Shown: piece after piece, positions 1 through 11,643 of the stretch
How positions within the stretch are numbered: position 1 is the first letter of the stretch
Layout of the letters: the number at the start of each line of letters is the position of its first letter
Assembly: GCA_019095985.1 (NCBI GenBank)
Contig: CM032660.1
Coordinates: forward strand, 11,676,941-11,740,940
From: Streblospio benedicti
Lineage: Eukaryota > Annelida > Polychaeta > Spionida > Spionidae
Length of the DNA: 64,000 bases
Direction of reading: 5' to 3'
Notes under the pieces: model-generated
Seen by the model: the letters and a program-made list of their open reading frames with translations, nothing else
Told to the model about the DNA's origin: nothing
Database searches by the model: none
Program-made: the position numbers and the translations under genes

Positions 1-169
1 AGTGTTGAGTTTAATGGGAGGATTCTGTTGATAGAGTAGCTGGACAGATTTGATTTATTATTATGTGATGCTACTGATGTGTGTTAAAAGGATATGATAG
101 CCAGTATGCAACAAATCGCTATATCTGACTTGTAAATCTGTCCCATAAGGTTTTCAAAGGCAGTAAATA

Positions 170-640
170 GCCTTCGCTCACCAAACTACCCCCCCCCCTC
201 GCCAGCCCGCCCCCACCCCCTCCTGGGGGGGGGCTCCTCACCAGTAGGGTTGAGCTGAGTATATATGCACAGAAGAAAGACCCTTGATTTTGAGTTGATA
301 AAATATCTAAGACCCCCCTTTTTATTGCAGCCAAACCCCAAAGACTCCCTAATTTCTCTAAATCTCAAAGACCTGCACTTTTGTCAGGGCTAAATTTCTC
401 CAATATTGAAGAATGGTAATATTTTATTGTTGCCTAGATTCCATGTATTGTTTTAAACAGCAATAGTTAAGACCCCCTACTTTGGCATAAACCATATTTA
501 AGAACCCCCATTTTACAAAAAATTAAGACCCCTATTTTGAACTCGCTGTAGAGCATAACAAAAACGAATGCTAGTGACCCCCTCCCCGGGGAGTAAACAC
601 TCACCCACAAAATGAAAAACAAAGAAAAGCAAAAGTCAAC
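170..640. mobile_element. Unclassified insertion with phased ACCCCC motifs
   Basis: The flanks of this stretch align with copy B around 16.25-16.34 kb, but B lacks these ~450 bases, so it is an insertion in A (or a deletion in B). It contains a C-run/G-run block at 188-235 and repeated GACCCCC-type motifs near 311, 470, 505, 526 and 577, ending in a CCCCGGGG palindrome near 585. No coding sequence is recognisable. The family is unknown to me. Confidence 0.4.
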
Positions 641-691
641 AACACCAAAGCATGTTAACAAACAAAAACAGCAAACCCCAGCCTGACTCAC

Positions 692-3600
692 GTTGAAGAT
701 GACCGCAGCGGCGGGCGTGTAGCGAGTCACGTGCACCATGGCGAGCACGGACACCATGTGACCTTCACGCGCCGGGATGTACGTCGACCTGAGGGTGGTA
801 CACCGGGCACACGGGGTTAACATGCATGTACACTCAAGACATAAGCGGGGTGTCACTTTGTCTACGTGGACACACTAGATGTTTACTGGCTATTGACTAC
901 ACTATGGTTTAGGGCATCTAGGCAATAAAAGCTCAATAGTTCCATGTAAGGGAGCAAAGTTTCAGTGCAAGTACCTTGCTCTACAAGAACAAGAAAACAT
1001 CAACCCAATGTATATTTGTGTGTGTGTGTGCGTGCGTGCGTGTGTGTATATATTTATGGTGGGTCTTAGTGGTTTAAATTGCCACAGAAAGAAATATAAT
1101 TTTATTAATTATGATATGTGTGACCTATGCCATTTGGCTAAAGAGGACACAACACATTTCTTTCTATATTGTCCCGCCCATGCAGCTCAGACAGGAATTG
1201 CCTGATGGTCTTAGCAGAGAGATACCAATGGCTGTTCAAACCCATATAGAAAATTATCATAACAATAAAAATATCAAATCCTTCATTAATATATTAGTAA
1301 ATGGAACAAAAAATAAGGAAATTGACAACATTAGTTTTAAACATATTTTTGACTTTATCAACAACACTCAAAGATTTGTATGAATTCAGGACGAATAAAA
1401 CAACTTTCACCTCATTAACAATCATTACAATGCACATCATTTCGTGAGCATATGTGCTTGTCTGATGTTTGTATTTAATGTCAAGAACACCTTGTATTTT
1501 TAATGTGTGTAATTGACGATAAATAAATTCAATTTAATAAATAAAATAATATATTCATCATAAAAACACACATGATAAACCACCGAACAAGTCCACATAG
1601 AGCGTGGTTTACATTTGTTGCAACCCATCCACATATTTGCGAGTTGTCCATGATCAGTGATGCATGTCTTAGCCTACCTGAACCCATTGAAGGCAGACCC
1701 ATTGGTTGAGCCAAACGTGGACATGGCCACAAACACGGGCATGATCCATGCAAAGTTGGGGATCACCTCGGCAGCCCATGTCTACAATACAGGTTGCACG
1801 CACCAGGTTGAATCAGATTTTGACTTGTATAACCAATTAACAGATTTTCGTCAGTTATAATGATTTTTTTATGCTGCATTGTGTTCCACATATGAGACCA
1901 CGGTATGCCTTTTCCAGTGGAGGGAATGTTATTGTGGAAATGATTATTAGTCTGACAGAAAACCTAATGACATGCCGTTGTGTGCAAACAACAGTCTCTA
2001 TTAGAGTACTCATAGCAATAGACAAACATGGATACATGCAGCAGTCATTAAAATTAGCACACTCATGACGCACTGACATGTGTTAAACTATGTGATGAAG
2101 GCACGCTTATTTATATATTCATTACATATTGTTTTTTGCGGTATACTAAGTGGATTATCAAAAGTGGCAGTAACCCCCCCCCCCCAGCCCCACCCTTTCT
2201 CCTCATGGCGAATGGACAATTCAAATGTATCTTCATCATGAAGAAAAAAAGTCTTAAAGCCTAAAAATCTTCTCTCATTTAGCAAATGCCCAACATTTCT
2301 CGAAGTAAATATTCTCACTGCATTACTACAGTAATCGCCCCCGGTCTGGTGACTACAGTATCTACGCTACCATGGCCGGGTACAAGGCTGTCACTCACGG
2401 AGGCGACGGCGGGCGAGTCCAGCAGCTCCTGCGGTGACATGACGGTGAAATAAGAGACGTTGGCGAGCATGTAGACGCCAGTGACTAGTGTGATGGAGAT
2501 GACGGCACCCAGCGGCACGTTCCTGTTGGGATCCTTCACCTCCTCCACGAACAGCTGCAGCATCGCCCTGCAGGCCGGGAGACAGTGTAATTGAGTGAGA
2601 GAGTGAGTGGGTGGTTGAGTGCGTGGTTGTGTTTGTGTGAAGGTGGTTTTACTGCGCACTTAAGACTGATTATTAAAGTTTGAACCCATATATAGTTGTC
2701 TCTTTTTTTCCATCATTTACATCATAAATAATAAGTGAGAAACCTGTAAACTATCTTTAGTGGTATATGGGACAGGACTGGATAAGCTATTGCCACAGTT
2801 GGATATGAAAAGTTGAGCTCGATCTGATAATGAACTAACCCCGCCCCCATCCACCCACCCCCTTTCTGAAAACAAACAAAGAAAGAATGAGAGAAACACA
2901 CATTAAAAGACAAACTAATAAGCAAACATTACAACTGGCCTCACCACCCGTCATAGGCCCACATGCCGCCGTAGAAAGCGAGCGTGATCTCCGCGATGTT
3001 GGTGTTGGAGCCCTCGTAGCCGTCTTGTAGGTGCTCGGTGTAACCTGCAGAATGTGACGACACACCAGCTCTAAATAGGCATTCTATGGAGTTGCATGTG
3101 GTCGTTTGAGCCATTTTCATATATTGTATTTTGATTTGTTGTCGACTAGATATCAAAACGATATTTGCCCACTTTACAAAAGACTTTGTGCCTCAATACA
3201 ACCTCCTAAATGTAAAATTCGGGCTTATCATTGTTCAACTGGTGCGCGTCTTTCAACTATGGTGTCTTGATGAGTTATAGAATTTTTAAACAAGGGAGCA
3301 AAATCTCCACATCACAATATATACTGTATATTAGATTCCCATGATAATATTGCGAGTATATTGTGTAAGCAGCAATATTTAAATGTACGATAGTCTGATC
3401 ATAACCTCATAACATACCCTGGCCGAGCCGAACGATGCCGCCAAGACAGATGATGAAAAGGGCAAAGAGCTTGGCCACGGTGAAGATGATCTGTGTGTTG
3501 ATGGCGTACTTGACGCTCAGGATGTTGATTAGAGCCACCACCACTGCAACAACAAGGCCACCACACACTTCTTCTGTGTAACCCTTTGATGTACGGTAGA

Positions 3601-6386
3601 ACCTCTCTTACGATTGCCGGTGGGACTGATCTCAGACGGTCTCATAGAGAGATGCTCTTTATATGATGGTTCATTTGGGTCGCTTTATGAACATTTGGAA
3701 GCACGATAGATGTTCTCAATATTGAGGTGGTCTTGATTGTTGATTTTACTGTACATTTGTTTGTTTTTTAATATATGTGCTGTTTTTGCCTGTGCCCAGA
3801 CTGTATTTAATAAATGACAAAGCACAACTCGGCAGCTCAAAATTAAAGGGTGGGTGGGTCATGATGTCAGTCCGAATCCAAATAAGAAACTCATAAATCT
3901 AAATTCAAAGACATCTAATGAGACTAGTTGTCTGGAACAAAGATGGGTGGGGTGGGGGTGGGAGGGTGTCCCTTGTGCACTGTTTCCTAGACAAGACACG
4001 ATTGACATAATCAACAGAACCATATGTTTACATTGCTTTGCAGACGTTTCTCTGTTGCCTCAACAGCGTCAACAGTGCTATTGGCAAAGGCATGGTTCTG
4101 TGAATGGATGTTTAATTGACAAAGTGGAACCCACTAGTACCCTCCAGTAAACAAGACAAGATTGATTGTTGTGCGACTCGTGGGGACGTATATATACATG
4201 TGTGTGAGAGACTCACGCATGACCAGTGTGGCGAGCATGATGGCTGTGGTTTGCGGGACACCACTGCAACCGTCCGTGAAGAAAATGGAGAGGATGTACT
4301 CAGAGCAGGCAAGAGCCATGGCCGCCATAGACGACGGCCCCGTGAGAAACACCTGAAACAGACAACCGTCAACTGCCAGTAGAACCCATCACCATATCGT
4401 GGTAACCATTCCAACTAGTTTTGACTTACAAAACTGGAGCTCGTGGTTGTGTGTGATGAACGGTATTTTAAAAGTATTGTAAGATAGAGGAGGGGATACA
4501 TTCTATTGCCTAATAATGTGTGTACCCTAAGATTCAGGTTAATTCGAGCAAGCGTGTGTGAGCACTGACCACGAGGAACATCTGCATGAAGGCGATTTCT
4601 GGTGGGAAGACCGCAAGGAACCACGAGTAGCTGCCGCCAGACTTCTTCACCAGCAGGGAGATCTCAGCATACGACAGAGCACCTACAATGAGAGGACACC
4701 AGAAAGATCACATTGGGTGGTGTGAGCATGCGCGTATTATAGAGAGCCTGTATACACCTACTTGCTCCACATTTTATGCTTACAGCGTGTGTTATGTTCT
4801 TGCTATACTTACACATCACACGCAAGAAATAAAATTAGCGATGAATATTCACCAACATTTGGCACCCAAGTTGTGTCAATTGTATGTGTTAATTAAAGAA
4901 CTAAGTAATGTTCCTGTGGTTTTACTGGGTGACAATTGGAGAAAATTATATACAATAATGTAGATTCATACATCACGTGCAATATAGTTCGTAAGCTTTG
5001 GGTCTATACATTTTTATTGTTACATGTACCTGCTATAGAGATTACTCCGCACAGGGCCCATACCGTGAGGCTGAGTCCCACAGAGTGTGAAGCTTCTAGC
5101 ACTGACTTGGGAGAAACAAAAATACCAGATCCTACAAACAAAAGTTAGAGTTAGACCTGTAGGTAGATCTATTGGTGCTGCAGGAAGGTGAACGCCCCTT
5201 TTTTCACCTACAAAATTATTTCATTTTTCATGTATTGTTTTGCTTCTCTATAAGACTTAGCGTATAGAAAACCCATGAACTTCTGTGGATTCTAAAGGTT
5301 TGGATCTGCCACTTAGAACTATGGACCCATGATTAAATGTGTTGTTCAAGCAACTAGAACTATATCAGCGGCAGATCCATGGCAGGATCAGTGGGACCGT
5401 TCCACACCGTACACAATTTGATGCGTTTACCCGATCCAGAAATCCTGGATCTGTCAGTGGATATTGCATTAGTATTGTTTATGTAATCAAGGCGGGCTAA
5501 TGACTGCTTTTAAAAAAAGTTGATATTATTTCATAAACTAAAATTGAATATTCTGAAATGATTTGATCTCTTATTGTCGAGCAAGAGGTAAGCGAGCTTG
5601 TTCTTTTCATAGCTCTTCACTGTAAAGAAGACATTGCTTGTATATCAAACTTTCTAGAGGGCACATGTGAAGAACACTTAGCAATAATTCTTGTGACAAA
5701 CACTCTCATATGACCTGTGATAATGATATTGATAAAGGGTTTAACATGCAGACATTTGCGCCACATAATAGTGCATGGTGTAAAGATACTTTGGTGCGAC
5801 ATAAGTGGTCCTATCAATAACATATATAACTACACGTAGCTGATTTTGAATCATAATAACACATACTATTACTAGTATATATCATATTTTGAGGAATTTC
5901 ATGAAGCAACTCACACACGAAAACAAACACACAAAAATACTTAGTAAAATTACTGTATTTTCGTATCATACTGAGAGGACGGGTCTAGTATTATTTCTTC
6001 ATTTTATTTTTTACTTGTATTGAAAGGAGAGTTCGAAAAACGTTTAAATCTTTGAGACTTAATATGTAACAGACACAACAGGAATAAAACATCTTAGCAT
6101 CTTGAAAGAATCTTCAGGAATTAAGGTCACAAGTAAATGGAAGAAGAAGAAAAGTAAAACAATAATGTTACTGTAAAACAAACTGCTGTTCAGCAAATAA
6201 ATAAAATTTTTGAAGACAAGATACTATGAAGATATCAAATCTAAACTAACCTATCATAACACCCACATAGAAACTCACGCCGCCCCACAGTCCTATGGTC
6301 CTCTTCAGGGCAAACTTATTCTCTTCATCCTCTTCCCCATCTAACTCGCCCACGTTAGGGATTTCTTTCTCTTTTGAGTTTGCCAT
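692..6386 (-). CDS. SLC7A9-like amino-acid transporter light chain, copy A (exons 1-9, 3' part off the window)
   Basis: Nine exons join in frame by GT-AG junctions: 6251-6386 (ATG at 6386), 5030-5131, 4570-4682, 4217-4352, 3418-3543, 2945-3044, 2399-2567, 1678-1781, 692-788, giving 361 codons. The protein has the APC-superfamily helix-1 motif GSGIF at about residues 46-50, an ALSYAEI helix-2/3 stretch, [11 protein letters not shown] in helix 6, VSYFTVM, and PAREGH after helix 8. Cys146 in the second extracellular loop lines up with the SLC7 cysteine that forms the disulfide to the heavy chain (SLC3A1/SLC3A2), so this is a light chain of a heteromeric amino-acid exchanger. It is closest in my memory to b(0,+)AT (SLC7A9). 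Exons for helices 10-12 must lie left of position 1, as the equivalent exons of copy B lie well past its exon 9. The residue after WAYDGW is Ala where the family normally has Asn. Confidence 0.9.
1016..1552 (+). mobile_element. LINE 3' fragment (RT C-terminus) inserted in copy A intron 8
   Basis: After a (TG)n tract the plus strand encodes [18 protein letters not shown], the Cys/His cluster found at the C-terminus of CR1/Jockey-like reverse transcriptases. The frame then shifts and continues to a stop at about 1381. A 3' tail rich in AATAAA follows. Copy B (16690-16705) has the empty site: the same flanking bases joined directly. It is a short, truncated plain LINE copy. Confidence 0.7.
3592..3753. 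mobile_element. Short TA-flanked MITE (Tc1/Tigger-like) in copy A intron 4
   Basis: About 158 bases between two TA dinucleotides begin CGGTAGAACCTC and end TTTTACTG, loosely inverted. Copy B has no such sequence at the matching place (about 19030), which supports a post-duplication insertion. It is non-coding. The terminal repeats are imperfect, so the family call is tentative. Confidence 0.4.
5188..5830. other. Copy A-specific stretch in intron 1
   Basis: Sequence on both sides aligns with copy B near 20530-20555, but the ~640 bases between are absent from B. It includes a GGATCTGCC...GGCAGATCC inverted pair near 5301 and 5368, as mobile elements often have. No gene is visible. Confidence 0.35.
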
Positions 6387-7178
6387 GATGTTGATTTCAA
6401 CTGAGAGTTGTTCAGTAGCTTTGAAACATTAGTGTATTATACAGAAGACACTCGTGTCGTGGGATGAATCCTTATACAATATACCTCTGTTTAGACAATA
6501 TCTCTGTTGGTGCAATGCTCCAAACTAGCTTGCATAATGCAAACACAAATTAACAATGTCGTGCACGTGGTAATAATTTGATTCTATATTCTTTCTCAAA
6601 TGAGATCGTATACTGTATACCAAAATCACAAGAATTTCAAATACTTGCCAATAAGTATAGTCACTTATTACTAACATAATAAGATGCTCACGTACTTCTA
6701 GACAATATCCTCATCATTGTATTTTTTCACTAAATTCTATTTTCATAATGGGAAATGTATCCATTAACCAAAAGTCCTGCAGGTTTCTGTTATTCCTATA
6801 AAAATGCCACCGATTATTATGGATTGAAACAGCCACCTCTAAAAGCAATTCTACAGGATTAAGTAGATCGTCATGATCTATATCTATTGTATATTGCACT
6901 ACAAGTCAAGGTACAGTAAACACTGCGGGTTAGCTGTTACACAAATTGCATCCCCTTTATGATAAAATAATTTTTCATGATTTAGATTTGAACCAGGAGA
7001 GTATGTACGCTTCACCATTGAGTTTCAAGCGTACACGAAAGTTTAGATACTGGTCCCAAGCGTGTTAGTGTGACCCAAACGAAAAGCAGTCACACCTCTT
7101 TGTTATGTTTACTCTCTTTCCACTTGATAGCTCACAGATCTATATCTATTAATGGCTAACGGCATTGACGGTTGAATG

Positions 7179-7358
<180 letters not shown>

Positions 7359-7446
7359 GGGGGTAGTTGATGTGATATTGGGCTGGAGAGGGGTCATAAC
7401 ATAATTTATGCATATTTAGAATGCAATTCTTTAATCCGCCGCCGAT

Positions 7447-7466
7447 CACGTGCTTTTATGACGTCA
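7447..7466. promoter_or_regulatory. Candidate promoter element pair CACGTG + TGACGTCA (copy A)
   Basis: An E-box (7447-7452) and a full cAMP-response-element palindrome (7459-7466) are separated by 6 bases, about 1.06 kb upstream of the copy A start codon. Copy B has the same pair with the same 6-base spacing at 22099-22118, while much of the nearby sequence has diverged. A role as proximal promoter or as the start of a 5' UTR exon is inference. Confidence 0.4.
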
Positions 7467-7500
7467 TGGTGATGTAGAGTATTCATATGCTAGAAATCCA

Positions 7501-7646
7501 CTGCTTACATGTGGACGAGGGTTTCTACTTCATAAAAATCATAAGGACGGCAAGCTTGTGCATCAATTAATGCACTGCTTACATGTGGACGAGGGTTTGT
7601 ATTTCATAAATATCATAAGAACGGCAAGCTTGTTCATCAGTTAATG
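7501..7646. repeat. 73-bp tandem duplication upstream of copy A
   Basis: Two adjacent units begin CTGCTTACATGTGGACGAGG (7501 and 7574), each with a CGGCAAGCTTGT near its end. Copy B has only one diverged unit (22130-22160), so the doubling arose in A. Confidence 0.75.
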
Positions 7647-7788
7647 ATTCAAAAGCAGAAGGATTCTAATGCATTTGTAAGTAATTTAACCTCCTCTCTG
7701 TGCTTTGAAACTGATTAGCTATTGCTTAAAGGGACATAAATGATGGTGGGCGTGTATTAGTTTTTTATAACTATATCATAAAAGGGAT

Positions 7789-8033
<245 letters not shown>

Positions 8034-8117
8034 TATATTGAAATGGTCTGACAAGACCTTTAAATGGTCTGACATTATTTCTAAAAGCCTCTGAAGTTGC
8101 AAAATGTTTTGCTAATG

Positions 8118-8203
8118 TGACGTCATTTACCAAAAGCACATGGCTTCTATTTTAGAAGCAGCAGTCCAGCTGTAGTTGGGGTATTTTCCCGTTTAAGCAC
8201 GTG
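8118..8203. promoter_or_regulatory. Second TGACGTCA and CACGTG sites, upstream of the helicase-like exon
   Basis: A full CRE palindrome lies at 8118-8125 and an E-box at 8198-8203, about 170-250 bases upstream of the ATG at 8370. With the pair at 7447-7466 on the other side of the CA repeat, the 0.8-kb interval could serve as a divergent promoter. This is inference from motif position only. Confidence 0.3.
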
Positions 8204-8369
8204 GTACTGTTTATTTGTAATATGTTTCTGGTTGATTAATTCACACATAAGTCAGCCCCAGTTAGTAACAGAAGCTTTAGCATGTGGTACTGTTTATTTA
8301 TATTGGGGAATGTTTGATGACGTTCTGTTTTGTAATAGTTTGTTTATTTGATACTCTTGTTATCTGATC

Positions 8370-8493
8370 ATGGATATTGAAGCAATTAGACATAGCTTGC
8401 AAAAGATTGGATATGAAGCTGTTAGACAACATCAGAAAGAAATATTGGAAAATGTATTGCAAGGAAAGGATTGTCTTTTAGTTGCTCCAACCG
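8370..8493 (+). CDS. Orphan first exon of a RecQ-type DNA helicase
   Basis: The ATG at 8370 opens 41 codons plus one base and ends at a GT donor (8494). The peptide reads as the N-terminal RecQ helicase block: LQKIGYEAVRQHQKEILENV matches the motif-0 region (aromatic/Gln adenine recognition), and LQGKDCLLVAPTG is the start of the Walker A motif. In RecQ proteins the next residues are GGKS, expected in the following exon. I found no continuation up to 9.9 kb, so this is a stranded exon, a gene with a very long intron, or a pseudogene. RecQ enzymes unwind DNA 3'-5' using ATP. Confidence 0.55.
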
Positions 8494-8520
8494 GTAAATA
8501 TCAAGATTACATATTTAATA

Positions 8521-8598
8521 TCTTGGCTGACCCTTACCTGATCACCCATGCATGGTGCTGCAGTGTCTTGGCTGACCCTTACCTGATCACCCATGCAT
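8521..8598. repeat. 45-bp tandem duplication
   Basis: Two 33-base identical stretches beginning TCTTGGCTGACCCTTACCTG (8521 and 8566) are spaced 45 bases apart, just after the helicase-like exon's donor site. Confidence 0.85.
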
Positions 8599-8639
8599 AC
8601 ATGTTCTGCTGCTTCTGCAGCTGTTGCTAGTAAACACTG

Positions 8640-9230
8640 GTTTTAAAGGCTAACAGGGCAGGATGTTTGAGGCTGCATATTTAATATCAGTGGAATTCCT
8701 AGGGTTCTGTAAAAGACCTTATATCTATTAGAGCTAGAGGCTGTCACAATTGCACTTGCTCTTTATCTTTGCATTTAATATATGGTTGACACGAAGGGTT
8801 TATATAATAATAGAAATAAACACTATTAGATATAAGGTCTTTTGAAAGACTATTGAATCCTAGATGGACAATTGAGCTCCATGATTACCCAGTGTTTCCT
8901 TTCTGTACACATTTGTGCATCTAAAAACCCAAGGTATGAGTTCAAATGCCTGTTAAAAAATTGCGGTAGTCAAAATACAGTTATGAAGAAACAAACAATC
9001 GAGATTTTATGGCAGTAATATGCTGAAAATCTCCAATCAAATGCATAATTAATGTTATCAAAGCGTTTATAAGCCAAGATCCATCGAATGATATGATATG
9101 AGTTGCCATAGTGATATTGGTGGCCAAGTAAGAATATCTAAACAATGCAGGGTCCTAATATTCAAAATTGCTGTTGGCCAGCACCATTTGTATTTTGGAG
9201 GTAATAGAGGGCTGCACTCTTGTATCCACG
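8640..9230. other. No gene seen
   Basis: AT-rich sequence with no conserved exon or repeat recognised, apart from a short inverted echo of TATAAGGTCTTTT near 8708 and 8830. Confidence 0.5.
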
Positions 9231-9237
9231 TTATGAT

Positions 9238-9487
9238 GTTTGTTGTTGTTGTTCTTGTTGTCATCTTTGTCGTCTTTGTCGCCTTTGTTGTCTTTGTCGT
9301 CTTTGTCGTCGTCTTTGTTGTCGTCGTCCTTGTCATCGTCGTCTTTGTCGTCGTCGTCGTTGTTGTTGTCGTCGTTGTCGTCATAGTCGTCATAGTCGTC
9401 GTCATAGTTGTCGTCGTCATAGTCGTCATAGTCATCATAGTCGTCATAGTCGTTGTCGTCATAGTCGTCGTCATAGTCGTCATAGTA
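9238..9487. repeat. GTC/TCA trinucleotide repeat
   Basis: About 250 bases of imperfect GTC, GTT and TCA triplets. All six frames stay open and give Val-, Asp- or Thr-rich peptides, none of which are genes. A second short GAC/AAC triplet tract follows at 9795-9862. Confidence 0.95.
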
Positions 9488-9889
9488 GATGCAGTGAGGG
9501 TTGCAGACTGTTCGAGAAAGAAAGAACTTCAAGCTTAATTGAAAGTCGAAGGCTCCGCAATGCTGCTGATTCGAGTGTTCCACAAGTTGGAGGCCTGACC
9601 AGTCATCGCAGACACAAACATTGGGCACATAGGTGCAGGAGACAAGACATTCCTCGTACAACGATGAATCAATCCATCATCAACAGATCAACCTCTATAT
9701 GAAACTTTAAACCATAATGGGACAAAATCACCTAGCAGTTTAGGCTAACTCCCTATATTTCATTTTAATTCCCTTCCCCACCTAGTTCACTTTACGACGA
9801 ATACGACGACGACGAATACGACGACGACGACGAATACGACGACGACGACAACAACAACAACGTTGTTGCAGAAAACAGCATATATCTTA

Positions 9890-10830
9890 TTGTCCTAGTT
9901 TTTGAAGAGGTGGACAAGCAGGGCATCCTTAAAATCTTGAGGAACGGCTTCAACATCCCAAATTGCAATGAACAACTGTGTAAGTTCCATTGCTACTTGA
10001 TCACCACCATGCTTGAATATTTCAGCAGGTAAGCCATCTGATCCAGCTGCTTTTCCTGATGAGAGTTGCTTAACAGCTTTGAGTCTCTTGTACAGTGGGA
10101 GGCCGATCTAGATCTTCATGGATGGGTCTTTGGGGGAGTTCATCAATAGCCTGGTCTGAGATCGTTGACACACAATTTAGCACAGAGTTAAAGTGTTCTG
10201 CCCAACGGTTAAGGATGCCAGCTTTATCTTTGATGAGGGTCCCGCCATCAGTAGCATACAGAGGTGAGCTTCCATGGGATATGGGGCCGTACACAGCTTT
10301 CAGAGCAGAATAAACGGATTTGCTGTCTTTCTGATCATATGCAGCTTGCAGTTCATCAGCTAGGTCCTTCCACCATCGGTTCTTCATGGCTCTTAGGCAT
10401 GCCTGCACTTCCCTTTTAAGGTAGATGTACGAGTCTTTCAATGATTGGGATGATTTATCTCCCACATATATGATGTAGGCCTGGTGCAATCTGGACAGGC
10501 TCTGGATATCTGGATTATTCTCGTCAAACCAATCGCGATGCTTTTGCTTCAAGAAATCAACTGCAGAGCTGTGGAGTGCATTACGGAGAGCATTCCTGTG
10601 ATCATCAACAGATAGCCCCATTGTTGATTTTCCCCATAACCTCTTCACACTGCTGACGAAACTGAATTGCTAGTTCATCAGATGATGACAGTCTTTTCAC
10701 GTAAAGTTTATTAGTCGGGGCAGCTGATCTTACTCTATTTGGGGGTGCTTTAAAAGAGAATGTTGTTGTGATCCGTAGCAAGCGATGACCAGAGAAGCAC
10801 GTTGATGGTATCATTTGATTTGATTTGATT
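9890..10830 (-). mobile_element. LINE ORF2 fragment (endonuclease-RT linker and start of RT)
   Basis: The minus strand 10070-10648 encodes the typical linker between endonuclease and reverse transcriptase of RTE/CR1-like LINEs: QKHRDWFDENNPDIQSL, then NRWWKDLADELQAA, then ALKAVYGP, DGGTLIKDKAGILNRWAEHF and DELPQRP. After a one-base shift near 10085, the RT domain starts with LSSGKAAGSDGLPAEIFKHG and breaks off at about 9890 beside the GAC repeat. Upstream residues (10605-10814, STCFSGHRLLRI) fit the end of the endonuclease. It is truncated at both ends and broken. The clade (RTE or RTEX) is a guess. Confidence 0.8.
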
Positions 10831-10840
10831 TGATTTGATA
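10813..10840. repeat. (TTTGA)n short pentanucleotide repeat
   Basis: Five TTTGA units border the LINE fragment. They may be the tail or target-site end of an element. Confidence 0.7.
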
Positions 10841-10919
10841 TTTTTCAGGAATTAATGTTCCTAGGATAGCACATGAAAGCGTACATATATATGTAATGCT
10901 TATTTCCAATGTGGTCCTT

Positions 10920-11105
10920 GTTTGTTTGGCAGGTTAGGTAACCAACTGAGCCAAGGGTGTAATGGAGGGATCACACTAGCTATAGTTTTCAAACTAGGTG
11001 AGTTCTTTTACGTGCAGAGGGATGACTGTCCTCTACACGGGACACGCCTTTTAACGAGGCTTCCGAACATAGATCTCTCGTGAGACGGACATCATTGATA
11101 TCACA
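10920..11105. repeat. Interspersed repeat shared with 45.9-46.1 kb (opposite orientation)
   Basis: Segments TTTTCAAACTAGGTGAGTTC, ACACGCCTTTTAACGAGGCT and the GGAGGGATCAC block occur in reverse complement at 45930-46070. There they lie just after a LINE C-terminus, so this is probably LINE 3' UTR or a SINE that shares it. Confidence 0.65.
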
Positions 11106-11643
11106 CTGACGTACAATAGCGAAATCAATTTGGTGCCAATGTATAACGCTGCTAAATGAACAAAATAAACATTTTTGATTACTCTGCTGGACAGCAAATG
11201 GCGCAGCAAATGCTTCAACTACAAATCTGTACGTTAAAATGTGCAGTATAAGCTATAGAGGTAATGCATTTTTGGTATGGATTTTACTGATCTAACATTA
11301 CAGGGTCATTCGAATTAAGGAACTGAAAGGATAAAACATAAAATCAAATTTAAATGTTTTATACAACCGAATAACAAAGATTCAAGTAATTACTGTGTTT
11401 TCATATCTCCATTAAATATATAGACCATGTGCTACTCTAAAGTTCTATTGTCGATATTCCATAAAAGGTCAAAAATACAGAGTTCAGTTCATGGGCACAC
11501 CTTTATGCATATAAGACTATAGAACTAGGTTTAGAATATGTCTGGTTCATAAAACATACAGCAGGATAATGTCATTTACTCATAATATATGCACATTGTG
11601 CTAATATCAAAGTTAATGTTGTCTCCCTCTATTTTGTCCCTTT
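11106..11643. other. 3' flank of transporter copy B
   Basis: Non-coding sequence downstream of the copy B stop codon. No clear minus-strand AATAAA polyadenylation signal was spotted close to the stop. Confidence 0.4.

Noticed and set aside
467-856. 129-codon minus-strand frame
   Set aside because: Only its middle (exon 9 of copy A) is coding; the rest is intron and repeat read through.
9067-9702. Long open frames on both strands
   Set aside because: Products of the GTC/TCA triplet repeat.
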